64,000 bases of DNA from Halomonas sp. TD01 (GCF_923868895.1 NZ_OV350343.1:2232001-2296000); one strand, 5' to 3'. Positions 1 through 10,888 are shown, numbered from the stretch's first letter. Numbers and translations: made by a program. Notes: a model not told the origin generated them from the sequence alone.

Positions 1-2
1 TG

Positions 3-800
3 TTTGAAAACGAAAAAGCATGGCGCAGTGAAGAGATGATTCGCACAGAGCTACTGACGATTTGGCAAGCAATGCGTACTAGTATTGAAAATGGCCTAAA
101 AGCGACGGGGCATTTGCCCGGTGGTTTGAACGTTCGTCGTCGTGCCCATGGGCTGCATCAACAACTGCTTTCACCTCCACAGAATCAACGTTTGATTGTG
201 TCGAGCTTCACAGTGATGGATTGGGTCAATTTGTTTGCTCTGGCGGTGAATGAAGAGAATGCTGCGGGTAAACGGATGGTCACCGCACCGACTAACGGTG
301 CCGCTGGTATTGTGCCTGCTGTGCTGGCGTACTATTTGAAATTTGAGCCAGATGCCTGTGACGATGACATAGTGGCCTTTTTGTTGGCGGCGGGAGCGAT
401 GGGTATTTTATGTAAAAAGAACGCATCGATTTCCGGCGCGGAAGTTGGCTGTCAGGGGGAGGTCGGCTCTGCTTGTGCTATGGCAGCCGCTGGGCTTGCT
501 GAAGTGCTGGGTGGATCGCCAAAACAGGTGGAAAACGCTGCTGAAATTGGTCTAGAACATAATCTTGGCCTTACTTGCGACCCAGTAGCGGGATTGGTTC
601 AAGTGCCGTGTATTGAGAGAAACGCCATTGCCTCGGTGAAGGCGATCAATGCTGCAAGAATGGCGATGCATGGTGATGGAGACCATTTTGTATCGTTGGA
701 TAAAGTGATTCGTACCATGCGTGACACTGGCCGAGATATGCAAGATAAATACAAAGAGACGTCAAAAGGTGGCTTGGCTGTTAACGCCATCGAGTGTTAG
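3..800 (+). CDS. sdaA: L-serine ammonia-lyase (iron-sulfur), 3' part
   Basis: Deaminates L-serine to pyruvate and ammonia in the cytoplasm. The reading frame is open to the left edge, so the gene is cut by the window and the ATG at 36 is internal. About 265 residues are visible, against roughly 455 for the single-chain SdaA family, so the N-terminal domain is missing. The visible part holds the family stretch [18 protein letters not shown], then [14 protein letters not shown], and cysteines in the CKKN, VGCQ and LTCDP motifs that are candidates for Fe-S ligands. It ends convergently with, and overlaps by four bases, the LysR gene. Which paralogue (sdaA or sdaB) cannot be told from this half. 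Confidence 0.9.
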   Translation, partial: FENEKAWRSEEMIRTELLTIWQAMRTSIENGLKATGHLPGGLNVRRRAHGLHQQLLSPPQNQRLIVSSFTVMDWVNLFALAVNEENAAGKRMVTAPTNGAAGIVPAVLAYYLKFEPDACDDDIVAFLLAAGAMGILCKKNASISGAEVGCQGEVGSACAMAAAGLAEVLGGSPKQVENAAEIGLEHNLGLTCDPVAGLVQVPCIERNAIASVKAINAARMAMHGDGDHFVSLDKVIRTMRDTGRDMQDKYKETSKGGLAVNAIEC

Positions 801-1693
801 CCAGACGGGCGGGGCGGTAGCGTCGCATCAATATTGGCTACCAAGTAATCGACGAGCTGGCGTATTTTGGGTGATAGGTGGCGGTGACGGGGATACACCG
901 CCCATACCGCTGTATCGTTGTGTTGGAAAGGCTCCAACACGGACACCAGTTCACCACTGGCAAGATAGGGGGCTACGTAGTAATCCGGCAGTTGGGCAAG
1001 CCCCAGCCCTTTAAGCGCGGCGTCAAGCAGCGCGGGCCCAGAATTGCCGCTCCAGCAGCCTTCCACTTTAACTTCGCGGCGCTGCCCGTTGACTTCAAAC
1101 AACCAGTTAGGGCGTGAGCCCATCAGGCAACGGTGCTGGCTAAGTTCCGATAACGTATGTGGCCTGGGAGCCTGGCGGAAGTAAGCCCGGGATCCCACGA
1201 CATACTCCTGCCGTTCGCACAGCCGCCGAGCAATCAGGCTAGAGTCTTTGAGTACCCCCATGCGAATAGCAATATCATAGCCTTCTTCAATAATTTCTAC
1301 GGGGCGATTAGTGAAGTGCATATGCACTTCAAGCTGCGGGTGCAGACACTGGAAGTCATTAACCAGTGGAGCGATATAGCGCTCGCCAAACGTCGTCGCT
1401 GAGGTCAGCTTCAGCAGCCCACGCGGATTTGCCTGAAGCTCGCTGATAGCTTGCTCTGCATCGCGCAGGCCATCAAAGAGATGGCGGCAGTGCTCAACGT
1501 AGATTGCCCCTGCATCGGTTAAGCGAATTTGCCGTGTTGTGCGGTACAAAAGCTGAACGCCCAACTGATTTTCCAACTGGCTCACCAAGCGGCTGATATG
1601 CGATGTCGATACTTTTAAGTGTCGTGCAGCGGCCGAGAATGTTCCCAGCCTTACCACCTCGACGAATGCCTCAATACGATCCCAGCGTTGCAC
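797..1693 (-). CDS. LysR-family transcriptional regulator
   Basis: A 298-residue LysR-type regulator of normal length. The N-terminal winged helix (about residues 1-60: [40 protein letters not shown]) binds DNA and a substrate-binding-like effector domain follows from about residue 90. It is most like the CrgA/AaeR-type subgroup found near dehydrogenases. The start is a GTG at 1693 preceded by an AAGGA ribosome site. It is divergent from the adhC gene 171 bp away, so it may control adhC and itself, by family habit. The effector is unknown. Confidence 0.88.
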   Translation of the reverse strand: MQRWDRIEAFVEVVRLGTFSAAARHLKVSTSHISRLVSQLENQLGVQLLYRTTRQIRLTDAGAIYVEHCRHLFDGLRDAEQAISELQANPRGLLKLTSATTFGERYIAPLVNDFQCLHPQLEVHMHFTNRPVEIIEEGYDIAIRMGVLKDSSLIARRLCERQEYVVGSRAYFRQAPRPHTLSELSQHRCLMGSRPNWLFEVNGQRREVKVEGCWSGNSGPALLDAALKGLGLAQLPDYYVAPYLASGELVSVLEPFQHNDTAVWAVYPRHRHLSPKIRQLVDYLVANIDATLPPRPSG

Positions 1694-1715
1694 GGGCAGT
1701 CCTTGATTAATCTGT

Positions 1716-1739
1716 GATTGTTGCTCAGTAGCAATAATC
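1716..1739. promoter_or_regulatory. Dyad in the LysR/adhC divergent promoter region
   Basis: GATTGTTGCT and AGCAATAATC form a 10-bp inverted repeat with one mismatch around a 4-base spacer. It lies between two divergent genes, 23 bp upstream of the LysR start. LysR proteins commonly bind such dyads next to their own promoter, so this is a candidate operator. It is inferred from position and symmetry only. Confidence 0.4.
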
Positions 1740-1849
1740 TTGTGAGTGTATCCCGCTTTATCCTGCTCGCCTAGCTGACCTACACTGCAGCCATTAAATC
1801 TGATTCGATTAAAACAAGTCAGATAAAGACAGTATTTATTCTTATGTGA

Positions 1850-2977
<1,128 letters not shown>

Positions 2978-3052
2978 GTATCATTGGTAATAGGGTAAAT
3001 GAGCGCGGTAGGGGAAACCCGCCGCGTTTTCATCTTTTCAAGGAGCCTGCCC

Positions 3053-3907
3053 ATGAGCATGAGTGAAACTTTAGAACTGGTGTCTGCCAATCGCAGTTTT
3101 GGTGGCTGGCACAAGCGCTACCGCCATTACTCCCGGGCGCTGGATTGCGACATGGTGTTCGCGGTTTACCTGCCGCCTCAGGCTGAGAATGAGCGCGTAC
3201 CGCTGCTTTGGTGGTTGTCGGGCCTGACCTGTAACGATGAAAACTTTATGCAGAAAGCAGGCGCGCACCGCATCGCTGCTGAGCTAGGGGTGGCGATTGT
3301 TTGCCCCGACACCAGCCCTCGCGGCACTGAGCTGTCCGGTGAACATGAAAGTTATGATCTAGGGTCGGGCGCTGGTTTTTATGTAAACGCCACTCAAGCC
3401 CCCTGGAAATCGAATTACCGCATGTATGATTACGTGATTGAAGAGCTGCCTTCGGTGGTGCGTCAGCACTTCCCAGTGAACGGGCGTGAGTCGATCAGTG
3501 GTCACTCCATGGGCGGTCACGGGGCGTTAATCTTGGCGTTGCGCCATCCTGGCCGGTTCCGTTCGGTTTCCGCTTTTGCGCCCATTGTTAACCCAATGAA
3601 CTGCCCCTGGGGACAAAAAGCATTCACCAGTTATTTGGGCGACGACCAGTCGCGTTGGCGCCAGTACGATGCCTGTGAACTGGTCGCTAATGGTGCCTCT
3701 CGTCAGCGGCTATTTATCGATCAAGGTGAGGCCGACCAGTTCCTGGATGAGCAGCTGATGCCGGAGCGTTTGGAAGCGGTGTGTGAAGAGCATGATCACC
3801 CGCTGACATTGCGCCGCCAGCCAGGCTACGATCATAGCTACTTCTTTATCGCCTCGTTCATCGAGGAGCATTTGCGCTATCATGCAGAACACCTCATGAA
3901 GCGCTAA
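3053..3907 (+). CDS. fghA: S-formylglutathione hydrolase
   Basis: Hydrolyses S-formylglutathione to formate and glutathione, the second step of glutathione-dependent formaldehyde detoxification. It is an alpha/beta-hydrolase of the esterase D family, 284 residues, the usual length. The nucleophile serine sits in GHSMGGHG, the oxyanion region in WWLSGLTCNDENF, and the catalytic histidine near the C terminus in GYDHSYFFI. The frame is open from 2999, but AAGGAG at 3040-3045 lies seven bases before the ATG at 3053, which matches family N termini, so that start is preferred. It follows adhC and precedes mtgA on the same strand, possibly as one transcript. Confidence 0.95.
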   Translation: MSMSETLELVSANRSFGGWHKRYRHYSRALDCDMVFAVYLPPQAENERVPLLWWLSGLTCNDENFMQKAGAHRIAAELGVAIVCPDTSPRGTELSGEHESYDLGSGAGFYVNATQAPWKSNYRMYDYVIEELPSVVRQHFPVNGRESISGHSMGGHGALILALRHPGRFRSVSAFAPIVNPMNCPWGQKAFTSYLGDDQSRWRQYDACELVANGASRQRLFIDQGEADQFLDEQLMPERLEAVCEEHDHPLTLRRQPGYDHSYFFIASFIEEHLRYHAEHLMKR

Positions 3908-3917
3908 GGATATCGAA

Positions 3918-4634
3918 ATGCTTAATCGCGCGTTGCGCCGTTTTCTTGGTTTGATATGGCGTCTTATTTGGCGTGGCGCGCTGGCTTTTATTGTCCTTTC
4001 AGTTGCGCTGGTGTTGCTATTCCGATTTGTCCCGCCTCCTGGCTCGATGGTGATGGTAGAGCGTAAAATTCAAAGCTGGATAAACAGCGAACCTATCGAT
4101 ATACAACGCCAATGGAGAAGTTGGGAAAATCTATCCAGCAATGCCAAGCTGGCGGTGATAGCAGCGGAAGACCAGCGTTTTCCTCAGCATCGTGGTTTTG
4201 ATTTAGTTGAGCTAAAGCGTGCCCTGAAGGCCAGTCTTGATGGTGAGCGGCTGCGGGGGGCCAGCACGTTAAGCCAGCAAACAGCCAAGAATGTTTTTTT
4301 ATGGAGCGGCCGTAGCTGGGCCCGCAAGGGGCTAGAAGTATGGTTTACGTTGCTGATTGAAATGCTATGGAGCAAGCAACGCATACTGGAAGTGTATTTA
4401 AATGTCGCTGAGTGGGATACAGGAGTATTTGGACTAGAAGCGGCGGCGGGGCACTATTTTGGGGCGTCTGGAAGTGCATTGACCGAACGGCAAGCAAGCC
4501 TACTAGCGGCTATTCTTCCTAGTCCGCGTACCCGCAGCGCGTCACGGCCAGACGCTCAGGTAGAGCGCCGCAGCCAGTGGATTCTTCAGCAGATGCGTAA
4601 TCTAGGCGGTGTCCGCTACTTGGAGCGATTGTAA
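3918..4634 (+). CDS. mtgA: Monofunctional biosynthetic peptidoglycan transglycosylase
   Basis: Polymerises lipid II into glycan strands on the periplasmic face of the inner membrane. It is 238 residues, typical for MtgA. One N-terminal membrane segment (about residues 18-40) is followed by a GT51 domain with the catalytic-glutamate motif AAEDQRFPQHRGFD and the donor-site motif GASTLSQQTAKNVFL. There is no transpeptidase domain. It begins 10 bases after fghA, so co-transcription is likely although the functions are unrelated. It ends four bases from the convergent DMT transporter gene, with no obvious terminator between them. Confidence 0.94.
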   Translation: MLNRALRRFLGLIWRLIWRGALAFIVLSVALVLLFRFVPPPGSMVMVERKIQSWINSEPIDIQRQWRSWENLSSNAKLAVIAAEDQRFPQHRGFDLVELKRALKASLDGERLRGASTLSQQTAKNVFLWSGRSWARKGLEVWFTLLIEMLWSKQRILEVYLNVAEWDTGVFGLEAAAGHYFGASGSALTERQASLLAAILPSPRTRSASRPDAQVERRSQWILQQMRNLGGVRYLERL

Positions 4635-4638
4635 CGCT

Positions 4639-5574
4639 TCAAGCTTTTTCTTTACTGCTAGGTTTACGTACCACCATGACCACTCCTGCAATGGCAATGA
4701 CCATGCCTGCCAGTCCGAGCAGTGGAAGACGCTCGTCGAAAAGCCACCATGCTTGCAGCGCGGTAACCGGTGGCACTAGATAAAACAGGCTGGCAACGCG
4801 CGATGCTTCGCCTTTTTTTATCAACGCCATTAACAGCAGGATGGCTGCGATAGACAGAATAAGTACTAGCCAGCCGAGAGTGAGCACAAACGTCATGCTC
4901 CATTCGACCTGGCGGGTTTCAAACAGCAGGGCCCCAATGCCCAGTAGCATGCCTGCCGCTATGTATTGAATAACCGCCCCGGAAAGAAGTGGCATGCTAG
5001 TGCAGTAGCGTTTCTGATAAAGCGTACCCAATGAAATTCCCACCAAGGCGGCCATCACGCTAACTAAGGCGCCAAGGCCAAATCCAGCAAAAAGCGAGGT
5101 GCCGAACTCTAGCTTGCTGCCCAGTACAAGACATATGCCCACAAGGCCAAGCAGTAGCCCCAGCCACTGGCGGGTGGTTAAGCGTTCACCCAGCAGCGGT
5201 CCAGCACAGGCTGCCGTTAGCAACGGCTGTAGGCCAACCAATAACGCTGCAAGCCCAGCAGGCATCCCCAAATAAATACCGTAAAAAACCCCACCTAAAT
5301 AAGTACCGTGTACCAAAAGCCCTGAAACACCTATATGTAGCCAGAGTGCTGGCGATGAAGGCCATGCGATGCGCATTAACCACGTCAGTGGAATAAGCAG
5401 CATCAGGGTGAGTACGAAACGAATAAACAAAAACGTGAAAGGTTCTGCGTACGGAAGGCCAAATTTTGCGCCAATGAACCCCGTGCTCCAGAGTAAAACA
5501 AATAAACCAGGCATCGCGGCAAGGCCTAAAGAAGCCATGTTAATGTTTTTTAAGTGATTGATATTATTGGCCAT
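4639..5574 (-). CDS. EamA/DMT-family transporter
   Basis: An inner-membrane carrier of 311 residues with about ten hydrophobic segments arranged as two EamA repeats (about residues 15-145 and 165-300), the drug/metabolite transporter fold. Substrates in this family range from amino acids to other metabolites and cannot be assigned from sequence. The start ATG at 5574 is preceded by AGAGGAATT, a good ribosome site. It is transcribed toward mtgA and divergently from the DUF4168 gene. Confidence 0.88.
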   Translation of the reverse strand: MANNINHLKNINMASLGLAAMPGLFVLLWSTGFIGAKFGLPYAEPFTFLFIRFVLTLMLLIPLTWLMRIAWPSSPALWLHIGVSGLLVHGTYLGGVFYGIYLGMPAGLAALLVGLQPLLTAACAGPLLGERLTTRQWLGLLLGLVGICLVLGSKLEFGTSLFAGFGLGALVSVMAALVGISLGTLYQKRYCTSMPLLSGAVIQYIAAGMLLGIGALLFETRQVEWSMTFVLTLGWLVLILSIAAILLLMALIKKGEASRVASLFYLVPPVTALQAWWLFDERLPLLGLAGMVIAIAGVVMVVRKPSSKEKA

Positions 5575-5719
5575 AATTCCTCTGCATAGGGATTCTTTGC
5601 GTGCTTTTTTGTTACGTTACGTTCTTTCTGTCACTAACTTTTACATAAAAAGTTGAACCTGTTCCTGAACAACGCGTCACACGGTGCACATTCATAACGC
5701 ATCAATGAGGTTTCTTTCT

Positions 5720-6109
5720 ATGCAACGTATGACTGCTCTGTTCTCTGCTGCTCTTCTCGCTACAGGTCTTCTGGCTGGCACCGCTCACGCGCAGCAAACT
5801 CAAGACCCTGCTCAGGATCCGATGGCTACCCAGCAAGCGCCCGCTCAGGACTTTTCTGATCAGCAACTACAACAGTTCGCCGATGCTTCTCAAGAAATCG
5901 CCGTGATCTCTCAAGAGTACACACAGCGTCTGCAGGAAGCAGAAGATGAAACTACCCAACAGGAAGTTCGCGCTGAAGCCAACGACCGCATGATTGAAGT
6001 CGTTGAAGATAGTGGTCTAGATGTTGATACCTTTAACGCCATTGGTCAGTCAATCCAGCAAGACCCTGAAATGATGCAGCGTGTTCAGGAAATGGCTAAC
6101 CAGTCGTAA
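5720..6109 (+). CDS. DUF4168 domain secreted protein
   Basis: A small exported protein of 130 residues. The likely start is the ATG at 5720 with a TGAGG ribosome site. Upstream in-frame GTG 5684 and ATG 5705 would only lengthen the N terminus. A signal peptide (residues 1-24, ending AGTAHA) is followed by a Gln/Asp/Pro-rich linker and a helical region with the DUF4168 pattern (FADASQEIAVISQEYTQRL, then NAIGQSIQQDPEMMQRV). The function of DUF4168 proteins is unknown. The gene is monocistronic, closed by a strong terminator at 6211. Confidence 0.8.
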   Translation: MQRMTALFSAALLATGLLAGTAHAQQTQDPAQDPMATQQAPAQDFSDQQLQQFADASQEIAVISQEYTQRLQEAEDETTQQEVRAEANDRMIEVVEDSGLDVDTFNAIGQSIQQDPEMMQRVQEMANQS

Positions 6110-6210
6110 CTCTGTTTATGACAACCCTGGTTCAAAGTTATGGTGATAGGTTCTATGGTAGTTCTCCTTGAGCTAGACACCTATGTAGCATAACCCGTTT
6201 GACCCAATGC

Positions 6211-6235
6211 AAACCCAGCGTTCTACGCTGGGTTT
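6211..6235 (+). terminator. Rho-independent terminator after the DUF4168 gene
   Basis: A perfect 10-bp stem (AAACCCAGCG with CGCTGGGTTT) and a TTCTA loop run into a T tract. It ends the DUF4168 transcript. It also shows that the long frame opening at 6207 is not the true start of the next gene. Confidence 0.85.
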
Positions 6236-6341
6236 TTTGCTTTTGTTAACTCTCATTTGTGACTGGAGGGTTTACGATACACGTTATCCAAGACAAACTT
6301 CATCTATTGATGATGCTGCCGCGCCAAGTGCAGGAGATCGC

Positions 6342-8252
6342 ATGGATGTTGAACTGTTAGAAATACGTCAGCATATGGGGCAGTTCCCCCCGTTTGATGG
6401 CTTATCGGATGTATTGCTAGACGCTATAGCCGAGCAGGTTCAAGTACGCTACTACAAAACCGGGAGCGATATATTAAAGTTTGACGATATGCTCACGGAG
6501 TTGTGCTATATCCGTAGCGGAGCCGTTGAGGTATATCGTCGTCAAGGTGAGCTTTATAACCGCTTGGGCGAGGGGGATATCTTTGGGCATTTTAGCCTGC
6601 TGAGAAACCATAAAGTTCGGTTACCCGCTAAAGCGATCGAAGATACGCTAATCTACTTTATTCCCAACGCCGTCTTTCAACGGCTATGTGAAGAAGATGA
6701 CGATTTTGCTGACTTTGTTGAACTCGAGCGCCCCCGTTTAGAAACCGCAGCAGAGCAGCAGAAGAAATCTAACGACATGATGGTCACGCGGATACGCAAA
6801 TTGGTAACGCGTTATCCCGTCATGGTTGAGTCCACCACCACCGTTCAGCAAGCCGCTAAGCAAGTGAATGAGGCTCAAGCGTCGGCGGTGTTGGTAATTA
6901 ATGAAGGCAGTAATAATCCGCGCTACAGCTTTCAGGATAGCGAAGGCAAAACCTGGCAAATGTGCGGCATTCTGACGGATAGTGACTTCCGCACCCGCAT
7001 TGTAGCTGAAGGACTGTCAGCGCAAACGGCCATTGGAGAGGTTGTTTCCGAACGGTTAATTACCATTCAGTCGGATGCATCGGTTTACGAAGCCATGCTG
7101 ACGATGCTGCGCAACAATGTTCATCACTTACCGGTGCTCTATCGCCAGCGTCCGGTGGGTGTTGTTCACCTTTCCGATATTATTCGTTACGAGACGCAAA
7201 GTGGGCTGTATCTGGTAAGCAATATTTTCAACCAGTCCAGTGCCCAGGGGCTAGCGAAACTTGCTCCAGATGTACGCGCTGCTTTTGTAAGAATGGTGCA
7301 AGAGGGTGCTAATTCGCAGATGGTGGGAAGTGCCTTGTCGACCATTGGGCGTAGTTTTACGCGGCGACTGCTAGAGCTTGCTGAAGAAGAGCTAGGGCCA
7401 CCGCCTGTGCCTTACTGCTTTATGGTTAATGGCTCCATGGCGCGAAATGAGCAAAGTATCGTCACCGATCAGGATAATGCACTGATCTTGTCAGACGATT
7501 TCAATCCCGACGAGCATGACGACTACTTTCACGCGTTAGCTGCCTTTGTAAGCGATGGCCTAGATGCTTGCGGTTATACCTACTGCAAAGGCGATGTAAT
7601 GGCGACCAACCGCCAATGGCGTCAGCCGTTGAATGTTTGGAAGCGCTATTTTCAAGATTGGATGGCGAACCCAACCCCTGAAAGGCTGCTTCATAGTTCG
7701 ATCTTCTTCGATTTAGACAGCATTTACGGCGAAGACCACTTGGTTGAAGCGCTTCAGGACTTGATTGCCCAAACGGCTCCTCAGTCGCCACTATTTTTGG
7801 CAGCCATGGCCCGTAATGCGCTGAATCGAACGCCGCCGCTTGGGTTCTTCCGCACGTTTGTGATGGAAAAGGATGGAAAACATAATAATTCTATCAACCT
7901 AAAGCGGCGTGGTACTGCCCCCATGGTTGACCTTATTCGGGTACATGCGCTGGCCTGTGGGTCTAAAGCGCAAAACTCTTTCCAGCGCTTAAACGATATT
8001 AGCAATACCCAGCTACTTGCGACGGGCGTAAGCGATAAGCTCAGTTACGCGTTTGAGTTTTTATGTATGTCGCGGATTCGCCATCAAGTGATAGACCTGC
8101 AGGAAGACCGTTTCCCCGATAACAATATCGAGCCGGAGAATGTCGAGGATAGCGAGCGTCACACGCTTAAAGATGCTTTTCAAGTACTCAACAACGCGCA
8201 AAAATTCTTGAAGTTCCGCTATCCAGTGCCCGCTCAGCGGCAGGGGCGATAA
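6342..8252 (+). CDS. Cyclic-nucleotide-binding / CBS / DUF294 nucleotidyltransferase-like protein
   Basis: A cytoplasmic signalling protein of 636 residues. Domain order is an N-terminal cNMP-binding fold (about 15-125, with RSGAVEVYR and GEGDIFGHFSLL), a CBS pair (about 150-290), a DUF294 nucleotidyltransferase-like domain (about 310-440, with MVNGSMARNEQSIVTDQDNALIL), and a DUF294 C-terminal helical domain. The GSxAR and DxD features resemble GlnD-type nucleotidyltransferases, but activity is unproven. The start is the ATG at 6342 with AGGAG at 6332-6336. The frame opens earlier, inside a terminator. The exonuclease gene begins one base after the stop, so the two are translationally coupled. 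Confidence 0.86.
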   Translation: MDVELLEIRQHMGQFPPFDGLSDVLLDAIAEQVQVRYYKTGSDILKFDDMLTELCYIRSGAVEVYRRQGELYNRLGEGDIFGHFSLLRNHKVRLPAKAIEDTLIYFIPNAVFQRLCEEDDDFADFVELERPRLETAAEQQKKSNDMMVTRIRKLVTRYPVMVESTTTVQQAAKQVNEAQASAVLVINEGSNNPRYSFQDSEGKTWQMCGILTDSDFRTRIVAEGLSAQTAIGEVVSERLITIQSDASVYEAMLTMLRNNVHHLPVLYRQRPVGVVHLSDIIRYETQSGLYLVSNIFNQSSAQGLAKLAPDVRAAFVRMVQEGANSQMVGSALSTIGRSFTRRLLELAEEELGPPPVPYCFMVNGSMARNEQSIVTDQDNALILSDDFNPDEHDDYFHALAAFVSDGLDACGYTYCKGDVMATNRQWRQPLNVWKRYFQDWMANPTPERLLHSSIFFDLDSIYGEDHLVEALQDLIAQTAPQSPLFLAAMARNALNRTPPLGFFRTFVMEKDGKHNNSINLKRRGTAPMVDLIRVHALACGSKAQNSFQRLNDISNTQLLATGVSDKLSYAFEFLCMSRIRHQVIDLQEDRFPDNNIEPENVEDSERHTLKDAFQVLNNAQKFLKFRYPVPAQRQGR

Positions 8253-8253
8253 T

Positions 8254-8979
8254 ATGCATGGAATCCGGCCCCGCCAAAAAGTAGTTCAAGCTAACTGGAT
8301 AGGCTATATGGCTGAGCGTGCCGAACAAACCCATGATGATGCGCTTAGGCAATTTTTTGCAACGCCGCTACCCAACCCTGATACACCTATCGCGCAAGTG
8401 CCGATGGTGGCGTTAGATATGGAAACAACGGGGCTGGATGAGCGGCGTCATGCGATTGTCAGCATTGGTGTGGTGCCTTTCACACTGGATCGCATTCCGC
8501 TCGCCCAGCGTCGTTACTGGGTAGTGAAGCCTCCTAGGCCCTTGGATGAGGAGTCCATTGCTTACCATCACATCACACACTCAGAAATAGCCACTGCACC
8601 AGACTTGGACGCAGTACTGAATGAGCTATTAGCTGTGCTGGCTGGGCGATTGGTGGTGGTGCATTTTCGCAATATCGAACGTCCATTTCTCGATGCTGCC
8701 GTTAAAGCGCGGCGGGGAGAAGGGGTGATGTTCCCGATGATCGATACCATGTCGCTTGAGGCGCGTATGCATCGACAAACATTGTGGGCACGATTTCGCC
8801 GCTGGCTGGGGCGTCCGCCTGTTTCGATTCGCTTAAATGCAAGCCGTGAACGCTATGGTTTGCCTGCCTATCAAGGTCATCATGCACTGGTCGACGCACT
8901 GGCGACAGCCGAGTTGTTACAAGCGCAGATCAGTCACCACTACACGCCTGAGACACGGTTGAAAGATATTTGGGTTTAA
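8254..8979 (+). CDS. DEDDh 3'-5' exonuclease (DnaQ/epsilon-like)
   Basis: A predicted 3'-5' exonuclease of 241 residues, related to the DNA polymerase III epsilon fold but not the replicative subunit. ExoI is VALDMETTGLD, ExoII lies in VVVHFRNIERPFLDAAV, and the ExoIII histidine and aspartate are in GHHALVDALATAELL, so the catalytic residues look intact. It starts one base after the DUF294 gene. This pairing recurs in Pseudomonas- and Halomonas-like genomes, which suggests a joint role. An internal ATG at 8311 (MAERAEQ) is a possible alternative start. Confidence 0.86.
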   Translation: MHGIRPRQKVVQANWIGYMAERAEQTHDDALRQFFATPLPNPDTPIAQVPMVALDMETTGLDERRHAIVSIGVVPFTLDRIPLAQRRYWVVKPPRPLDEESIAYHHITHSEIATAPDLDAVLNELLAVLAGRLVVVHFRNIERPFLDAAVKARRGEGVMFPMIDTMSLEARMHRQTLWARFRRWLGRPPVSIRLNASRERYGLPAYQGHHALVDALATAELLQAQISHHYTPETRLKDIWV

Positions 8980-8999
8980 GGGGTGGAATCGCTTAACGC

Positions 9000-9027
9000 A
9001 AACGGGCAGCCATTTGGCTGCCCGTTT
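9000..9027. terminator. Bidirectional terminator between exonuclease and BCCT genes
   Basis: A perfect 12-bp stem (AAACGGGCAGCC with GGCTGCCCGTTT) encloses an ATTT loop, with short A and T runs on either side. It sits between two convergent genes and can serve both. Confidence 0.85.
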
Positions 9028-9053
9028 GTGGTTTAGTGCAATTGAGATTCACA

Positions 9054-10694
9054 TCATACCGCTTTAGGTTCGCTCATCAGCCCTTTGATAATGGCATAGC
9101 ATGCCACCAGCAAGATGATGGTGAACGGGAAGCCAGTAGAAACCGCCATGGTTTGCAGTGCGGTCAAACCGCCGCCAAGCAGCAACGCAATTGCGATAGC
9201 TCCTTCGATAATCGCCCAGAACACGCGCTGTGGCTTCGGTGCATCCACCTTGCCGCCTGCGGTAATAGAGTCGATAACCAGTGAGCCAGAGTCAGAAGAG
9301 GTCACAAAGAAAATAATGACCAGCAAAATAGCAACAAACGAGGTGATTTGTGACAGCGGCAGTTGTTCAAGCATGATGAACAATTGCAGATCCACGCCCG
9401 CGTCGCGCACGGCTTCAATACCTTGGCTAACGTACTGGTCAATGGCGGTGCCGCCAAAGGTGGTCATCCAGAGTACCGATACAATGGAAGGCACTAGTAG
9501 AACCGAAACCAAGAATTCGCGCACAGTACGGCCACGGGAAACCCGTGCGATAAACATACCTACATACGGAGACCAGGAGATCCACCAAGCCCAATAGAAG
9601 GCAGTCCAACCTTGGCTAAAGTTCGCATCTTCACGGCCAAACGGATTCGACAGTGCTGGCAAGTGGACAACATAGTTAAGCAGGTTTTCAAAGAAACCTG
9701 TGGCGATGAGCAACGTTGGGCCAACGGCAATAACGAAGAAAAGCAGCACTGCCGCCATAGCGATGTTGATTTTTGAGAGCAGTTGAACGCCTTTATCGAC
9801 ACCGGCCATAATTGATCCGATAGCGATAATCGTGATGCCGATGATGAGCAGAATCATCGTGATATCGCTTTCTGGTGCGCCAAACAGGTAGGTCAAGCCT
9901 GCCGCTGCTTGGGTTGCGCCCAAACCAAGCGACGTTGCCAAACCAAACAGTGTGGCAAATACTGCCAGAATATCGATTAGATGCCCCGGCCAGCCCCATA
10001 CGCGTTCACCGAGTATGGGGTAGAACACCGAGCGCATAGACAGCGGTAGCCCTTTGTTAAACGAAAATAAGGCAAGTGACAGCGCCACGACCGCGTAAAT
10101 CGCCCAGGGGTGTAGGCCCCAGTGGAAGATTGTGGCTGCCATACCCAGTGCAGCCGCACCTGCAGCATCACCTTCGGCGCCCGCTAACGGTGCCCAGCTT
10201 CCACCATCAAAGGATGTTCCAAAGTGGGTCAGCGGCTCGTTTACGCCAAAGAACATCAGGCCAATGCCCATGCCTGCGGCAAATAGCATTGAAAACCAAC
10301 CCACATAGGTAAAGTCGGGCTTTGCATCAGCGCCGCCGATGCGGATTTTGCCTAGCGGCGAAATAATTAACCCAAGACACAGAATAACGAAAATATTGGC
10401 GGCAAAAATAAAGAACCACGCCAAATTACCGGTCAGAAAGCTAAAAATAGCGTCATATACCGGTGCGATAGTGTCTTGTAATGCGAGTGTTAAGATGACA
10501 AACAGTAGAACCACAATTGACGAGATGGTGAATACCTTGCCATGTAGATCAAGGTTCACGCCCATCGTACTGGTGGTGATGTTGTCTTGGCCGATAACGT
10601 AATCGGTATCTATTAGATTTGCTGGGCCGTCAGGGGCGGGAATGCCCTCTGAGACCGGCTCATCTGGGGAGCGTTTTGAATCAGGATTATCCAC
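9054..10694 (-). CDS. BCCT-family betaine/carnitine/choline transporter
   Basis: A secondary carrier of 546 residues that takes up quaternary-amine osmoprotectants such as glycine betaine with sodium or protons. It has about twelve membrane segments. The BCCT tryptophan-rich signature is present (GWTAFYWAWWISWSPYVGMFIARVSRGRTV), as is the glycine-rich TM3 region GMGIGLMFFGVNEP. The cytoplasmic N-terminal tail (about 45 residues) is acidic and Pro-rich, and the C-terminal tail is very short. It lies downstream of a ProVWX-type ABC system, giving the host two uptake routes for compatible solutes. Confidence 0.93.
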   Translation of the reverse strand: MDNPDSKRSPDEPVSEGIPAPDGPANLIDTDYVIGQDNITTSTMGVNLDLHGKVFTISSIVVLLFVILTLALQDTIAPVYDAIFSFLTGNLAWFFIFAANIFVILCLGLIISPLGKIRIGGADAKPDFTYVGWFSMLFAAGMGIGLMFFGVNEPLTHFGTSFDGGSWAPLAGAEGDAAGAAALGMAATIFHWGLHPWAIYAVVALSLALFSFNKGLPLSMRSVFYPILGERVWGWPGHLIDILAVFATLFGLATSLGLGATQAAAGLTYLFGAPESDITMILLIIGITIIAIGSIMAGVDKGVQLLSKINIAMAAVLLFFVIAVGPTLLIATGFFENLLNYVVHLPALSNPFGREDANFSQGWTAFYWAWWISWSPYVGMFIARVSRGRTVREFLVSVLLVPSIVSVLWMTTFGGTAIDQYVSQGIEAVRDAGVDLQLFIMLEQLPLSQITSFVAILLVIIFFVTSSDSGSLVIDSITAGGKVDAPKPQRVFWAIIEGAIAIALLLGGGLTALQTMAVSTGFPFTIILLVACYAIIKGLMSEPKAV

Positions 10695-10888
10695 TTTAGC
10701 CTCTCCATGTTGAACAAAAACGGCTATGCATTCGAGGAGTACTATGTTTTGACATCAACATCTCACTCCTAACAGGCATTAGCTGGCGGGCGTACCATCA
10801 GTACAATAGCAAACGTTGCTTAATCTTTATTCAACGGGCTGCATGCAGCCTTGAAAATTAGCTTTTATTACAGCGATATTATCAATCA

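Noticed and set aside
721-1014. Plus-strand frame of 97 codons across the serine dehydratase end and the LysR gene
   Set aside because: It runs antisense through the LysR gene and has no ribosome site or family motif.
6207-6341. N-terminal extension of the DUF294 protein from an ATG at 6207
   Set aside because: The extension lies on a perfect terminator hairpin, and the ATG at 6342 has a good AGGAG site.
9115-9597. 160-codon plus-strand frame over the BCCT gene
   Set aside because: Antisense to a full-length, clearly recognised carrier; composition is that of a mirror frame.
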